Position numbers and translations under genes: made by a program. Source: Hyperoplus lanceolatus (Eukaryota; Chordata; Actinopteri; Uranoscopiformes; Ammodytidae). Taken from it: a DNA stretch of 64,000 nt. Below the pieces are notes generated by a model that searched no databases, was not told the DNA's origin, and saw only the letters and a program-made list of their open reading frames with translations. Location: positions 16,374,001 through 16,438,000 of the forward strand of contig CM049400.1 of NCBI GenBank assembly GCA_026929865.2. The letters are read 5' to 3'. Every line of letters begins with the position of its first letter. The stretch's first letter is position 1. Positions 1 through 18,126 of this stretch are shown piece after piece.

Positions 1-1782
1 CACCAAAGGTGTTCCATTGCAGTCTGCCCTCCCTGCTCTATAGTTTCTCTTCTTGGAGCAGCTGCTGTTTATTTTGGTTAGGAGGCTGTGAGGAGCTAGG
101 CTAGGCTAGCACTGTGGCCCTGCCACCGTCTCTGTGCTGCAGTAGCTAGCCAGGAACAGGCTGCACTGCGCCACCAGGTTGATTTATATACAGTGGGGCA
201 AAGGGAAGCTAAATGTTTGGTCACAAGATTGAAGAGGTCAGGATATTTCGCTTCCTGTTGTGCTTCGGAATTATAGCAGTGAGGGTGTTTTTACAAGGAG
301 GCCATTGTTGATATTGGTGATGGTGTTCCGAACTACCTGTTCCATTAAGGCTAGCAATGGCTTATGGGGATCATGGATGTGTTGCAGGAACGTGTGTGTG
401 TGTGTGTGTTGTGTCTGTGTGTGTGTCTGTGTAATTGAACGGGAGCAGGTAAATGGCTGTGTTGTCAGTTAGTGAGCCTTCCTTTCTGTCAATCATTAAC
501 ATCAGTGAGCAAGTCTGAGTCTTGGCTAATCTTAGCCTGTGCCCACATCAGCACAGTCACACACGTCGCCGATAAAAATAACACAGAGGGTTTTTTACAG
601 AGGTGCATGCAGGTTCTAAATACAGCACCACACACCAGACACAAATAGAGGCGCAACCCCTGATGACTTAATAAGCTTTAAACATTGTACATTATTTATA
701 CATATACTTTAAGTAAAGGTACTCCTTATTTCCCTACAAGTTAAGGCATTTTTAGATTCTCTCAAGCTGCATGCATGCTCCCTTGGGAGGTAAAACACAA
801 GAGAGAGGGTGTGTGGTGTGCTCAGGTTGGCTAAAGCGCTGATGTTCCATTCTCTGTAGTGAGAGAAAATAAAGAAGTTTGCGTAATGGAGATACATGGA
901 GGAGGAGTGCATGTTATATTGGGGATGAGAGTCTGTGCCCCGGGCGGAGAAGGTAAAAGAGCATATATGTGACCTGTGGTGCTCATGAAATCTTAACCGA
1001 TTGATTACCCACACTGACTCCACCAGGTGGCTTTCTTCTTCAGCTTGACTTCATTGACACTGTCCATTAACAGGCATAGAGGTTTGACTCCATGATGTGC
1101 CCTTATTTTACTCTGAGCTGCGATTTATAAAGACAGGCTACTTTTGGAGGAAGAGACGTTTATGGCTGCTTTGTGTGTGTGTCAGATTTTGATAATTGTG
1201 TCTAACAGTGTAATATTATGATGCAATCGAATCACTCTAAGATTGTGTTGAAATCGGCCATGTTACTTTAAAATCAAAGTTGAATGTATAAAAAACGTAA
1301 CGGAAGTTCTTTTTGGTCAGGACTGTCAGACAGAAAGTGAAACAAAACTGCCACTCAAGCCAAGGTGAAGGAGTTCATAGTGATTTTCCTCTTTGCTCTG
1401 ACCTTTTTTTTGTTCTTCTTCTTTCTGAGTTCAGAGATGTCAAATCGCTGGGATGACATTTCTAGACCATGTATTAACTGAAGCCGTTACCGTGTAAAGG
1501 CTCCGACGGTTGCTACGGGCCTCCAGCAGACTGGACCTGTGGTTAGCCACAGGCTTGGTCACACTAGTCCTAGCGTGTTCTCGTTTTGTAAATCTCCATG
1601 ATAGCTTCATGTCCTCCTTTCTCTGACTCATTGTGTGTGTGCCATGACGTCTACTGCGGGTCGTTTTCAGGTCAAACATTTGGTGAATTTGCAGTAAGCT
1701 CAGTCACACTTTGCAACAGTATGGAGTGGAAACACCCAATGAATACTTTCTCTACCCGTTGACTCAACACGCCTGGAATTTC

Positions 1783-2001
<219 letters not shown>

Positions 2002-2906
2002 TCCAGATATTGTCTCCAGGTCTGCTCTATCCCTCAGCACAGCTACTATCTGTTGCTCTGTCGGTCGTTGTAACAACCCAACCAATGAAATCCACACCTT
2101 GAACTTGAGTTACAATTAAATCATTTAAAAAAACACTTTTCAAAAAATAATGTCCCTTAGCTGTTCAGCACTGTGTTTTTCACAGGCGCATCCAAAGGCG
2201 AAAAACTTCATTTTTAAGTGAGAGAAATGTCCTATTCCGTCCAATTGTGCATGTCCCCTCCCAATTATTATACTCTGATTGAAATGTTACCTGTCAATGT
2301 TGGAACCAGTTCAGGTTTTAGCCTAGAGAAAATGGATATCACTTATGTTTTCTCAAGAGACATGTTTCTTTAATAACATGTCTTGATTTCTAGTCCAGGG
2401 CGGTCCTGTTGCATCGACTAGACCTATTCAGTGGGTTCAGTGGGTCCATGGGGGACAACTGCAGCAGGCACACCTGGAGTCATAAAATCCTCTTTCAGGG
2501 CCCTCATTCGGTTTCTTGGAAATGGTCCCTATGGGAGAAGCAAGAAAAGCCAACATGGGACAGTTCATAACACAGTAGCATAGTTTTTTTTTGTAAGGTT
2601 TTGAACATCACTTTAAAAGACATTTCAATTTAAAAAGTATGTTTTCATGAAGTGGATTTTTGTCATTACATTGCAGTATTTCTGTTTGTTTACTCTGGCC
2701 TCTATCACAATGGGTTCAAAGGTAGGCTTCAGTAATGCAATGAGTGATGAAGGTGCCAGTGTCATGCCCTCAACGACTCCATAGCCTCCCCTGCTCGCCC
2801 AACACACACACACACTCTGCTGCTCTGAGCGGGAGAGGATTGGAACATTGAGTACCTTCAGCACATTTTTCACATTCCCCTTTGAGGGTCTCAACCTCAG
2901 CCCCCA

Positions 2907-2908
<2 letters not shown>

Positions 2909-2977
<69 letters not shown>
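2909..2977. repeat. (AC)n microsatellite
   Basis: A pure AC run of about 34 units, roughly 220 bp upstream of the first hras coding exon, within the presumed first intron. Confidence 0.97.
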
Positions 2978-2980
<3 letters not shown>

Positions 2981-3013
2981 CAACCACTAATGTTTCTCAC
3001 CACTGGGCAGTAA

Positions 3014-9404
<6,391 letters not shown>

Positions 9405-10740
9405 TGCAGGTGAGACACTGTCTTTTGTTATTCTTATAGACAGCTACAAAGTATAACGGCACGTCTCCAAATGAGTGTGTTATGCTGGATATTGTTTTAA
9501 TACAGTTTAGAGTAATGCCCACTAAGTAAAATCAAATCCCTCTGTCAGACTTTTCACTGTGAATGTCTCAGTTGAAATGGCACTAACTATCTTGTCTGGT
9601 TTCCTTCCCACAGCCGATGTGTTGCACGTTGAGGAGAAATGCTACAGCGAGTAGCGGCAGCATGGACTTAAAAGATAGAACGATAAAAACAACTCGATGA
9701 TGAAATATAAACTTTTGTTTTCAAAAAAGAGGATGATTGAAGCAGAAAGCTCTCCAAGGAAAACCACCAGAGCTGACTGAAACCATAGACCTTTTAATGG
9801 AAAAAAGGAGGATTTGGACTGTTGCCCTAAAGTGGCTGAATACCTGAACTAAGCCTGGTCCGGCCCCTCTTTTACTGGTCCATACGTCGACCTGTGAGCA
9901 ACACACCACTAAATGACTCTCTAGTCCAACACCAGTGTGGTCTTCGCTGGGGTGGTTCCACAAGTTTTCCTGCTAACTTATTGTTTTCAGTCTCAACACT
10001 GGTCTTAAATGGGGGTTGTCTACTCTGACCTCCTCTCACCTTGAAAAGCCTAATGCCCCCCCCCCCCCCCCCCCTGCTTGCCCACGGGAAGGACTGACTG
10101 ACTAAAACTGAAAAAAGGACTGGAATGGACTTTTAAGTTACCCAATACAACTCTTGCGTAAATAACCCCTCATTTCCCCTTTGCTCCCTCCCACTCTACC
10201 TGCCTTTGGTTTCCCTTTTTGAGTGGCTGTGTAGTCCCGTCATTATATACTGGATTCAAGGGGGTTGGAGGCTGACATGGGGACGATTTGTAATTTGTTG
10301 TTGATTTTTTTTTTTTAACATTTAGCTTAGCTGTAAAAGAAAAAAGAAGAAATTGGATTTTTTTCTTTTTGATATGGAACTTTTTATTATGTTATTGCAA
10401 TTTTTTGGAAGTCACTGAGCAATATGTGAGCGAGGGTGTTCTTTATTTGAGACAGCACCTGGTTATGACATTTTTTCGTAACCTGCCTGACATAGTTGAT
10501 ATTCCTTTTTGTTGGGGGGGATGAAATTGTTTGAATGGAGAATATAACAGATAGATGAATTTCCTTCTCTCCTCCTTACCTTACAGACGTTGCTTTGTTT
10601 TTTCGAATTTGTCCCTCTGGAACAATAATAATAATAATTGTAGTAATGGCTTAAGTGTACGTAGGTTCTGGTGCAATAGTATTCCTCACTGTCCAATTTA
10701 AAACGGAGTATTGGGAATAAAACCAACTCTGACGGCTACC
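9405..10740 (+). other. hras: hras 3' UTR with its own intron and a poly(A) signal
   Basis: Five bases after the stop codon a donor (GTGAGA at 9410) opens an intron that ends at the acceptor CAG 9611-9613. Exon sequence resumes at 9614. The 3' UTR then runs through a C-rich tract (about 10048-10074) to AATAAA at 10716-10721. A second AATAAA at 12618-12623 could end a longer transcript. Mammalian HRAS also has a 3' UTR intron. Because the donor is only 5 nt from the stop, the intron should not trigger nonsense-mediated decay. Confidence 0.7.
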
Positions 10741-11012
10741 TATGTTCATGTTTTTACTTTGGTTAAGGAAGGAGAGGTACCACACAGAAATGTTGTCGCG
10801 TGTAGAATAGGAGGGGAAACTCTACACTTGTACAGTTAAACATTGACAGATTATGGTTTTAGACAAAAGGACACCTAGAATCAGATTGTAACGGCTATTT
10901 TTCAAACGTGCAAGAGTCTCTCCTTTGTGTAGAAACCACCAGGGTTAGCACCGGTTAGCTTTTTCAGAGTGTAACATGCACACGCCCTGCCTCAGAGTCA
11001 AACTTCACTTTT

Positions 11013-11057
<45 letters not shown>

Positions 11058-14000
11058 ATTATATCCTCAAACTGCTTCTCTTTCTTTTCTCTACACCACC
11101 TCAGCTCTACGATGGGACAATAACGGATCAGGTGCTAATCATGTCAGATGCCTATTTACTGTATATGTGATGGGACTATTGTGCGTGTAATGGGTGATGG
11201 ATATGGAGTTATGGGAGTGCATTTTAGCTTGTTTCTCAATACTGACTAGCTTGTGCTCTCCAACGACTGTGTTCATTTGCTGCCTAAATGAAAAAGACTG
11301 CTCTGTGTTGCTTACTTTTGCCTTATCTGTTGTTAGCCAGTTTGTACCATGTTGGGGCGGCAAGCTGCGTGATCTGTTCTCTGCTCGTTTGTTTTATGTG
11401 CAACTAAAAAAAATATATTATATATATATATATATATATCTAGAGGAGTGTTGAGTTTAGACATGCCCTGTATAAAATTTGAAAGACAAGTCCCTAAAAA
11501 CACTACACTGATTTTTTTTTTTTAAGTTTGTTTGTGTAATGGTGTGTGCATCCGAATGTGATTCTCTTTGATGAGACTGAAAAAAAAGAGAGAATTCTTT
11601 TAGACAAAGCCATGTGTTTCTTCTTGCTCCCATTTCCATATGAAGTTTAATACCCATTAAGATGGAACATGTGATGGTGTTTGCCAGAAATGGTTATATT
11701 TTAATATTACTTTTTAACAGTTCAGATGATTTAGTCGAGGAAGATGATGCATCCAAGTTCCAGACACTACAGGCAGGTTTTGGCAAAGAGTTTCAGATGC
11801 AAAACCTCGAATGACTTTTCAGACCTCTCTCCCGTGCAAGATGTTAAAGGGTTATTTTGCCATTGTCTCCTTTCAACGGGAAACACAAAATAGTTATGTC
11901 TGGCCTAATTGATTTTTGTATAGTTCAAATGACTCTTTCACTCATAATATGGCTTAAGGAAATATGATCAGTCTAATTATTGTGTGGATGGTATAGTGGT
12001 CTCTTTGTTTTTAATCTGTTCCTTTCTCCGTTTGGAGGATGGATATGAACTGTGGATGTGCTTGAGTCTTTAGATACATTAGGGGAAGCCTCATGTTTAT
12101 TAAAAAAAGAAAATATTGAAATAATTGCAGGAGTTGATCCTTGCGGTCCCACTTTTGGTTGTGTTGGTCCTCACTTTCTTTTTCAACCCATTGTACCCCT
12201 GACTTTTAATGGAAAAGAGCGTGGCGTTTGTAACGTGTAATGACAGTCCTGATAGTATACGTGTCCTCTCCCTGTCAATCTTTTAAACAATGCCACCATA
12301 GAATTCCCACTGAGCTATGTATTCAAATTACCACCACATTTAGATATATCGGCGTCATTTTGACGCAGGGACACTCCAGCCAGCAAACCACAGGTATACA
12401 TGTCAGAACCCCCCCTCGCCCCCACCCTGCAAGCATGACAAGGACTTCATGGACCATTTGGGAGTTTTGCACAAGGCTATACAGTGGGCTCAAGGGCTTG
12501 TTTCTCCCTTGCTGACTGTGGAGCGGAGGTGTGGAAGGAATTTGTGAAAATGTCAACTGTTTAGCTATTTAAGATGTATTTACTCTTTGAAATGTGGCAA
12601 GTGTATTGCAGGACAAGAATAAAGATGTCAAGATGAAAACCGTGTCTTTTTTGGCCCCTCAGCCAACCATCAACTATCACATCATCTTTTCTCTTAAATC
12701 TGAAATGTGCTGCCACCTACAGGCCGCCTTATGTATCACGTCTGAGAAGCCAACGAACAGGACAGTTATTCCTACTAAAGTACTTCTTAACAAACCAACT
12801 AAAATAAACACATCAAGAGACGGATACACTATATAAATGTTCTTGACAAATATTCTACTTACTTGTAGCTTTGAGTCAGGATTATAATGTGTTATATATT
12901 ATGTACTTTACACAATGTGGGCAAGGCTACAGCTGGGATGAAAGCTCAAAGTACGGTCATTAAAAATTATATTGGCACAAGTCGTTTTATCATCATCACT
13001 TCCGAGAGGTTTTAGGTTGTGCAGGTAAAAAAAGCAGACCTAATCGGTTGTCTCAAACTTGTTAAAGCACATGTCAGTGCCCAAAAAGTAAATCATATAA
13101 TTCTTGACAATTATAAGCTTAACTGCTTTATAAAGATGATTTGCAAAGACATGGTTTCTACTCTTATATGTATCTCTTATTTCTGGCATTGCAATAAGAA
13201 ATCTCAAAATAATAGGCAAAGGTATAACCTAAATCATTTACAAATACCTCTGGGTGATTGAAGGGAAACAATATCTGTGGCTTTTAAGTTGGTGTTTTGA
13301 AGGAACTGAAAGAAAGTAATAACATATCAAAGTAACGTAGGCCTAACTGATGTGGGTGTTATTCTATTTTTCTGAGTAGCATTAAAAAAAGTCTTAGAAA
13401 GTCTTGACTCTAAATTGTCCTAAGCTGTGACCCTCTTTAAGATAAACAATTTATTGCCGGAAAATAGGTCAAGTGCCTGGGTGTGTTTGTCGTTGTTATG
13501 GTCACTACCCGCAACTGAACAGGAAGGAGGAAATACTATATAGTGGTGTGGCAAACAGCTGCCCAAATGTTGCTTGGCATAGGAATAATACTCATTTATA
13601 ATTTCACCTATTTTCAATTTTTTTTTAACAATAGATGTCAAATCGATTATCAAAGCTGTTTTTATATTGTAGCTTTGCTCAGAAGCTGCTAATTGTAGAG
13701 AAAGTGTAGGGCAGCCAATCTCTACTGATAAATACAATGTTAAAGTACAACACGCATTCATTTTCACAAACAGAGCACTTGGAAGGTCTTTGCATTGTAT
13801 TAATGCTGAGAGTGATTTAGGTTATGTTACCCTGTATATAAACCAAATGGTAAACTTGAATGCATAGTTTTAAGGCTGGTGTAGGTTTGTATAATAAGGA
13901 TAAGAATTGATTATTGATGGCACCTTTAAGATTGCATTGAAGTGCTGAATTGATCTAAATAAAGTGAGAGAAGTATTACTTTAAAACAATGTTTGCCATT

Positions 14001-14311
14001 CACACAACAACCAAAACATGGCTCCTATAAATGATTACACAGTCATATGTTAATATATTGATATGGTCTATTGGGTCACTGTTATATTCCTATCTTGTTT
14101 GTTCAAGCCATAGAACCTTGTTTTTGCTTTTTAGGGCGGATGATTTGCATAATTGGGAGGCTGTTCTGTTACTGGCACTCAAAGCTCGTATAAGACTGGA
14201 GGTTATACATAAACCCAAGACAGACCGAAAGGTGGATAGTGTGAGTTGGTGTTCTTAATAGACAATAGACAAACAAGGTAATATTTTCCTTTCGGATAAA
14301 CTTTATACATC
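10722..14311. other. hras to UEV-gene interval: possible long hras 3' UTR, otherwise nothing
   Basis: The interval contains a short AC tract (11015-11056), an AT run near 11410-11440 and AATAAA at 12618-12623, which may be a distal hras polyadenylation site. Beyond about 12650 the sequence is AT-rich and unique-looking. I see no open frame with family character and no delimited repeat. The promoter of the UEV gene should lie in the last few hundred bases, but I see no diagnostic motif. Confidence 0.4.
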
Positions 14312-15650
14312 ATGCCATACAAACAGAGCACGATTAAGAAAATGCTTCCAAAGGTAAGAAAAATCATCAGCGATTAAAATAAGTATGAATATTCTCTAAA
14401 TCAAACGTAAACAACAAACTGTTCATACAGATGTTGTTCAATGCGTGTTTGCTTTGCTTTCTGTTTTATTAAAAGAGATATTTTGGCAAGCATGTAGCCC
14501 GTGAAATATACATTGCACAGGCTCTCTTCAAATACCTTGAGCCAGTGATGGACAAATACGGTAAGAAGCAAAATGATATCCATCTAACATTCTGCTTTTG
14601 AGGTTACTCAACGTGTGGATAATTTCAGCAAGTACTCACGTGAGAGTGTTTGTTTCATTTTGTCTTTCTTTAAAGTTTTCAATGACGGAACCTCAAAGGA
14701 CTTGATGAGTCTCACTGGAACCATTCCTGTCAAATTTGAAAGTAATGACTCTGCGTTTTTTATTTGTTTGACAGCTAAATTAGTAATGGAAAGCAGACAT
14801 TGACATGCATTCAATTTTTGGTAGACCAAGTCATTTCTTTAAAAATAATAAAATATATTTTCCTCTTACACAAGACGAGAACTTCAACATCCCCGTTTGC
14901 CTGTGGCTTGATGAAAGTTACCCCCATACTGCTCCCATCTGCTATGTCAGACCCACAAAGGAGATGATGGTCCTCAGAGGGAACTATATCAGCAGCAATG
15001 GGCAAGTGGTGCTGCCTTACCTGGAGGAGTGGGAAAGCGTGAGAATATGTTAATATTTATCTTGCATGCTTTGAAATGAAAAGAGGTTGTCTTTAAAGGT
15101 TTTAACGCTTTACAGCATTGTTAGCCTACAATGGTGTAACTTTTACCTGTCCCCCTAACAGGACAAATGTGACCTACTGAGCCTACTGCAGGTGATGGTT
15201 CACATGTTCACAGAGTTCCCTCCTGTGTGCATGCAGCCCCATCCAGAGCCTGAGCAAACCTCTTGTAAGTATACCACTCGCACATGGCAGAAAGCCAGCC
15301 TGTAAAAACAGCACTAGCATCCATATGCCCTAGATACAATTTGATGTTGATACGACAGCGGCAAGATTAATATCCAGGCCGCACGTGATTTAATGTGAAT
15401 GTGGGTTAGTCATAAATCTAGGGCTGAAGATACCTGTCCCTTGTCAACCTGTTTATGAAGTTGTTGTGATATGATAAGGAGCCTTTTTGAAGGAAGAAAA
15501 TGTAATTGTTATTATTTTATTTCTTTATCAGGTTGGCTGCAGTTTCAGAGACAAGCAGAGGTGCTGTCAAAGGAAGATGGAAGTTCCTATCTGCATATAG
15601 TGAGAGAAGACGGTGTGCCTTTTATGCAAAAACATGAAACCAACTGTTAG
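14312..15650 (+). CDS. UEV-domain protein, TSG101/UEVLD-like, without LDH domain
   Basis: Six exons with good splice sites: 14312-14353, 14476-14560, 14676-14741, 14875-15038, 15162-15264 and 15532-15650. The total is 579 nt, or 192 residues. The start MPYKQSTIKKMLPK aligns with the TSG101 start. The first four exons have the sizes and phases of tsg101 exons 1-4 (42, 85, 66, 164 nt against 42, 88, 66, 164), so the gene arose by duplication of that unit. Residues 1 to about 145 form a ubiquitin E2 variant domain with [27 protein letters not shown] and LPYLEEW, and no catalytic cysteine. The tyrosines matching TSG101 Y63 and Y68 of the PTAP pocket are both phenylalanine; M95 is kept. The last exon, ending MQKHETNC, matches no family I know. 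In mammals UEVLD sits in this position and strand but carries an LDH-like domain; none is present here. A poly(A) signal lies at 15912-15917. Function is unproven; ubiquitin or peptide-motif binding in sorting is an inference. Confidence 0.85.
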
Positions 15651-15911
15651 TCATTCTTATAGAAAGACTGGCTGTGTGTTGCCTGTGATTAAGAGTTTTA
15701 ACGTGAGCACCGTGTCAGATGGTATCCATTGATTATTTTGTGTGTCATTCATGAATCTACAGGTAAAAAAAACAACTTGCTGTACGTCACTCTCGTGTAT
15801 GATTGTTAATGTCCGCCTGTGTCTACATGTTTTTTTTAATGTTTTCATATGAAAATTACAAACTACTTTGAATGCCCATGAGTTTCGCTTCAAATCGCTT
15901 TCCAAGCAGCT

Positions 15912-15917
15912 AATAAA
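15912..15917 (+). terminator. Poly(A) signal of the UEV gene
   Basis: AATAAA lies 262 bp after the stop codon at 15648-15650. It supports the gene ending here rather than continuing into LDH-like exons. Confidence 0.6.
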
Positions 15918-16794
15918 ACTGTACCTTAACTGCACCCAAAGGCAGACAGTTGTTGTGTTCATATCCATAAAACCTTTTGGACTTTTGACCTTTTAAGATT
16001 AACGTTTAGTGCAGCTTAGTTAATTTTGACAGAGAATATAGAAGAGAAGTTCTGACCACTCTTCAGATAGGGTGAAACAACTACTGATCAGTCGTTTTCA
16101 AGTTTCTTCTTCAGTAAATCCATCATGTTTTGTCGTAATCATTTCTCAGTGAATTGTTTCAAGTTTCAGTGGATGGACAAGCTAAGGTTTAGATTAACAG
16201 CAAATTTTCACACTGAATCAAAAGTCCAATCTATTCCTAAAGACAGGACTAATAACTGACATCATAACATCCTCTTGTGAAAAGTGACTGATGCATTCTG
16301 CTATTGTAAATAAAGATACATAAAAATGTGTGTTTGTTTTTGTGGGAACAACTTTAGTTAGAATTGAAAGAAAAACAAACGAACAGACAAACAAACTGTG
16401 TTTTGGTTTCATAATTTGTGTTGGACTGTGAATAAATGCTTTTTGGCAGCATTCTGGTGGTTTCATATTATGGGCCTATTCATCTTCCTATTTCTGCTTA
16501 ACGTATTCTCTGATTTTTAATCACTGAGATTTTTAAAAAAGTTACCGTATTTATTTATTTATTTTCCATCCATCAGGTTTCAAAAATGCAACATTCTCTT
16601 GTGTTCTCTAGGCGCCTAGTCATATACCGTATATGTCTATGGTCACATACAGGCAGACCAAACGCAATAGGCTATTTGTCAGTGAAACAGAGGTCTAGAT
16701 AGGGTTTACTGCATGCAGTGTTTGTCCTACTTTTCACTAAGCCAACTCTGATATATAATTTGAGTTCTTAGAGACTAATCTTGTTATTTTATAT

Positions 16795-17550
16795 AGGAAC
16801 AAAACCACCTTCCCTTTGTTTAGTAGGAAAAGGATTATTGAGGCAGTTTTTATGTCTGTCCTTGATTACGGTGATGTGGTTTACTGGCATGCATCTCATT
16901 CATGTCTTAAACCCCTAGACTCTGTTTTTCACTCTGCTTTAAGGTTCATTACAGGAGATGCTTATGACACACACCATTGTCTTTTATATGAAAAGGTTGG
17001 GTGGTCCTCCCTTGAAGAGAGACGTGACGCACATTGGCATATTTTTATTTACAAAGCCTTGACCGGGAAGCTTCCTCGTTATTTAACAGAAATGCTGCAA
17101 ATTTCAGATGGGCTTTATCAGACCCGCCCCACTGACATGCTTATGCTTTATGTCCCACAAGCCCGGTCTGAGCTGGGAAAGACAGCTTTTAGCTTCACTG
17201 CCCCTGACTCCTGGAACAACTTACATCAAAAAATTAAACTAAATAACTTCATATCCTTTAACCAATTTAAACAAACTATCTTAAATCTGCCAAACTTTAC
17301 CTGTAACTGTTTTAATTAGGCTATATTGTACTTTCACCCATTTCATTTTAATTGCTGCCACTCTTCACCACTGTGTAAATGTTTCAATTGTTTTTTTCTC
17401 TGGTCTGTTGTGTATTTTATGCATTGAATATTTTGTATGTATTGTTGTTTTTCCTTTGAATTTGTTTTGAACTGGAAGTCATTGTAAATGAGGGTCACCC
17501 CTCAATTGGTCTCTCGAGGATAAATAAAAGTTAAATTAAATTAAATTAAA
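16795..17550 (+). mobile_element. 5'-truncated LINE, 3' end of the reverse-transcriptase ORF
   Basis: An open frame to 17319 (about 167 codons from 16816) has the C-terminal layout of CR1/L2-like LINE polyproteins: VLDYGDVVYW, LRFITGD, YKALTGKLPRYL, then AFSFTAPDSWNNL. The element ends in GGATAAATAAAAG followed by (TTAAA)n at about 17530-17550, a LINE-style 3' tail. The catalytic reverse-transcriptase core and the endonuclease are missing through 5' truncation. It lies between the UEV gene and tsg101. Confidence 0.78.
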
Positions 17551-17689
17551 CAATCACATATCACACCCACATGAGTCACTCAAAAACAAATCCTTTGTTG
17601 TCATCCTCACAGAAACCGTCCTTGTCCTGGGGAAATGAAAGACATACATAACATGTTTTGCTTGTTTTTTCTGCAGAACCCATGGACCT

Positions 17690-18126
17690 ATTATAACAGG
17701 TAGAACTTTTGGGCTTCATTTTTCATCCAGACCACACCCCTGGAACGGGAACCACTAGTCTGTTGGTCACGTCACCGGACGGTGGACCGGAAGCAGTCAG
17801 GTGGAATGCCGGATATTAATTTTGTTGACTATCGAATGTTTGTTTTTCGGATTCTTTTTACAACTAATAATTAACCGTTCTTTGTCCATTTTCTATTCTT
17901 ACTTAATGTATTGTGGCTCCAACAACTCGTGTTGGACTGGCGGGTTTCATACAAACACCGAATCATTGACTTAATTGAAGTCGGTTCCGAGGCTGGGCTA
18001 ACTTTAGCCTAGCATTCACTGGAGCCTTGCTCGAGAGTGTTAGCTTGTTGTAGCTGTCACACCAGCTAGCTTAAAAAGCCAGGTTTTAACACATTATTAG
18101 GAACAGTTCAAACAAGCCCAAAAAAC
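17690..18126 (+). promoter_or_regulatory. Probable tsg101 promoter and 5' UTR
   Basis: The interval upstream of the tsg101 start codon has a CRE/E-box-like CACGTCA (17768-17774) and an ETS-type ACCGGAAGC (17786-17794), and no TATA box. CRE and ETS sites close together are common in TATA-less housekeeping promoters. The transcription start is not determined, and the assignment rests on motif and position only. Confidence 0.45.

Noticed and set aside
14031-14258. A 75-codon frame just upstream of the UEV gene as an extra coding exon
   Set aside because: It has no similarity to the UEV family, and it stops before the well-placed start codon at 14312 that aligns with TSG101.
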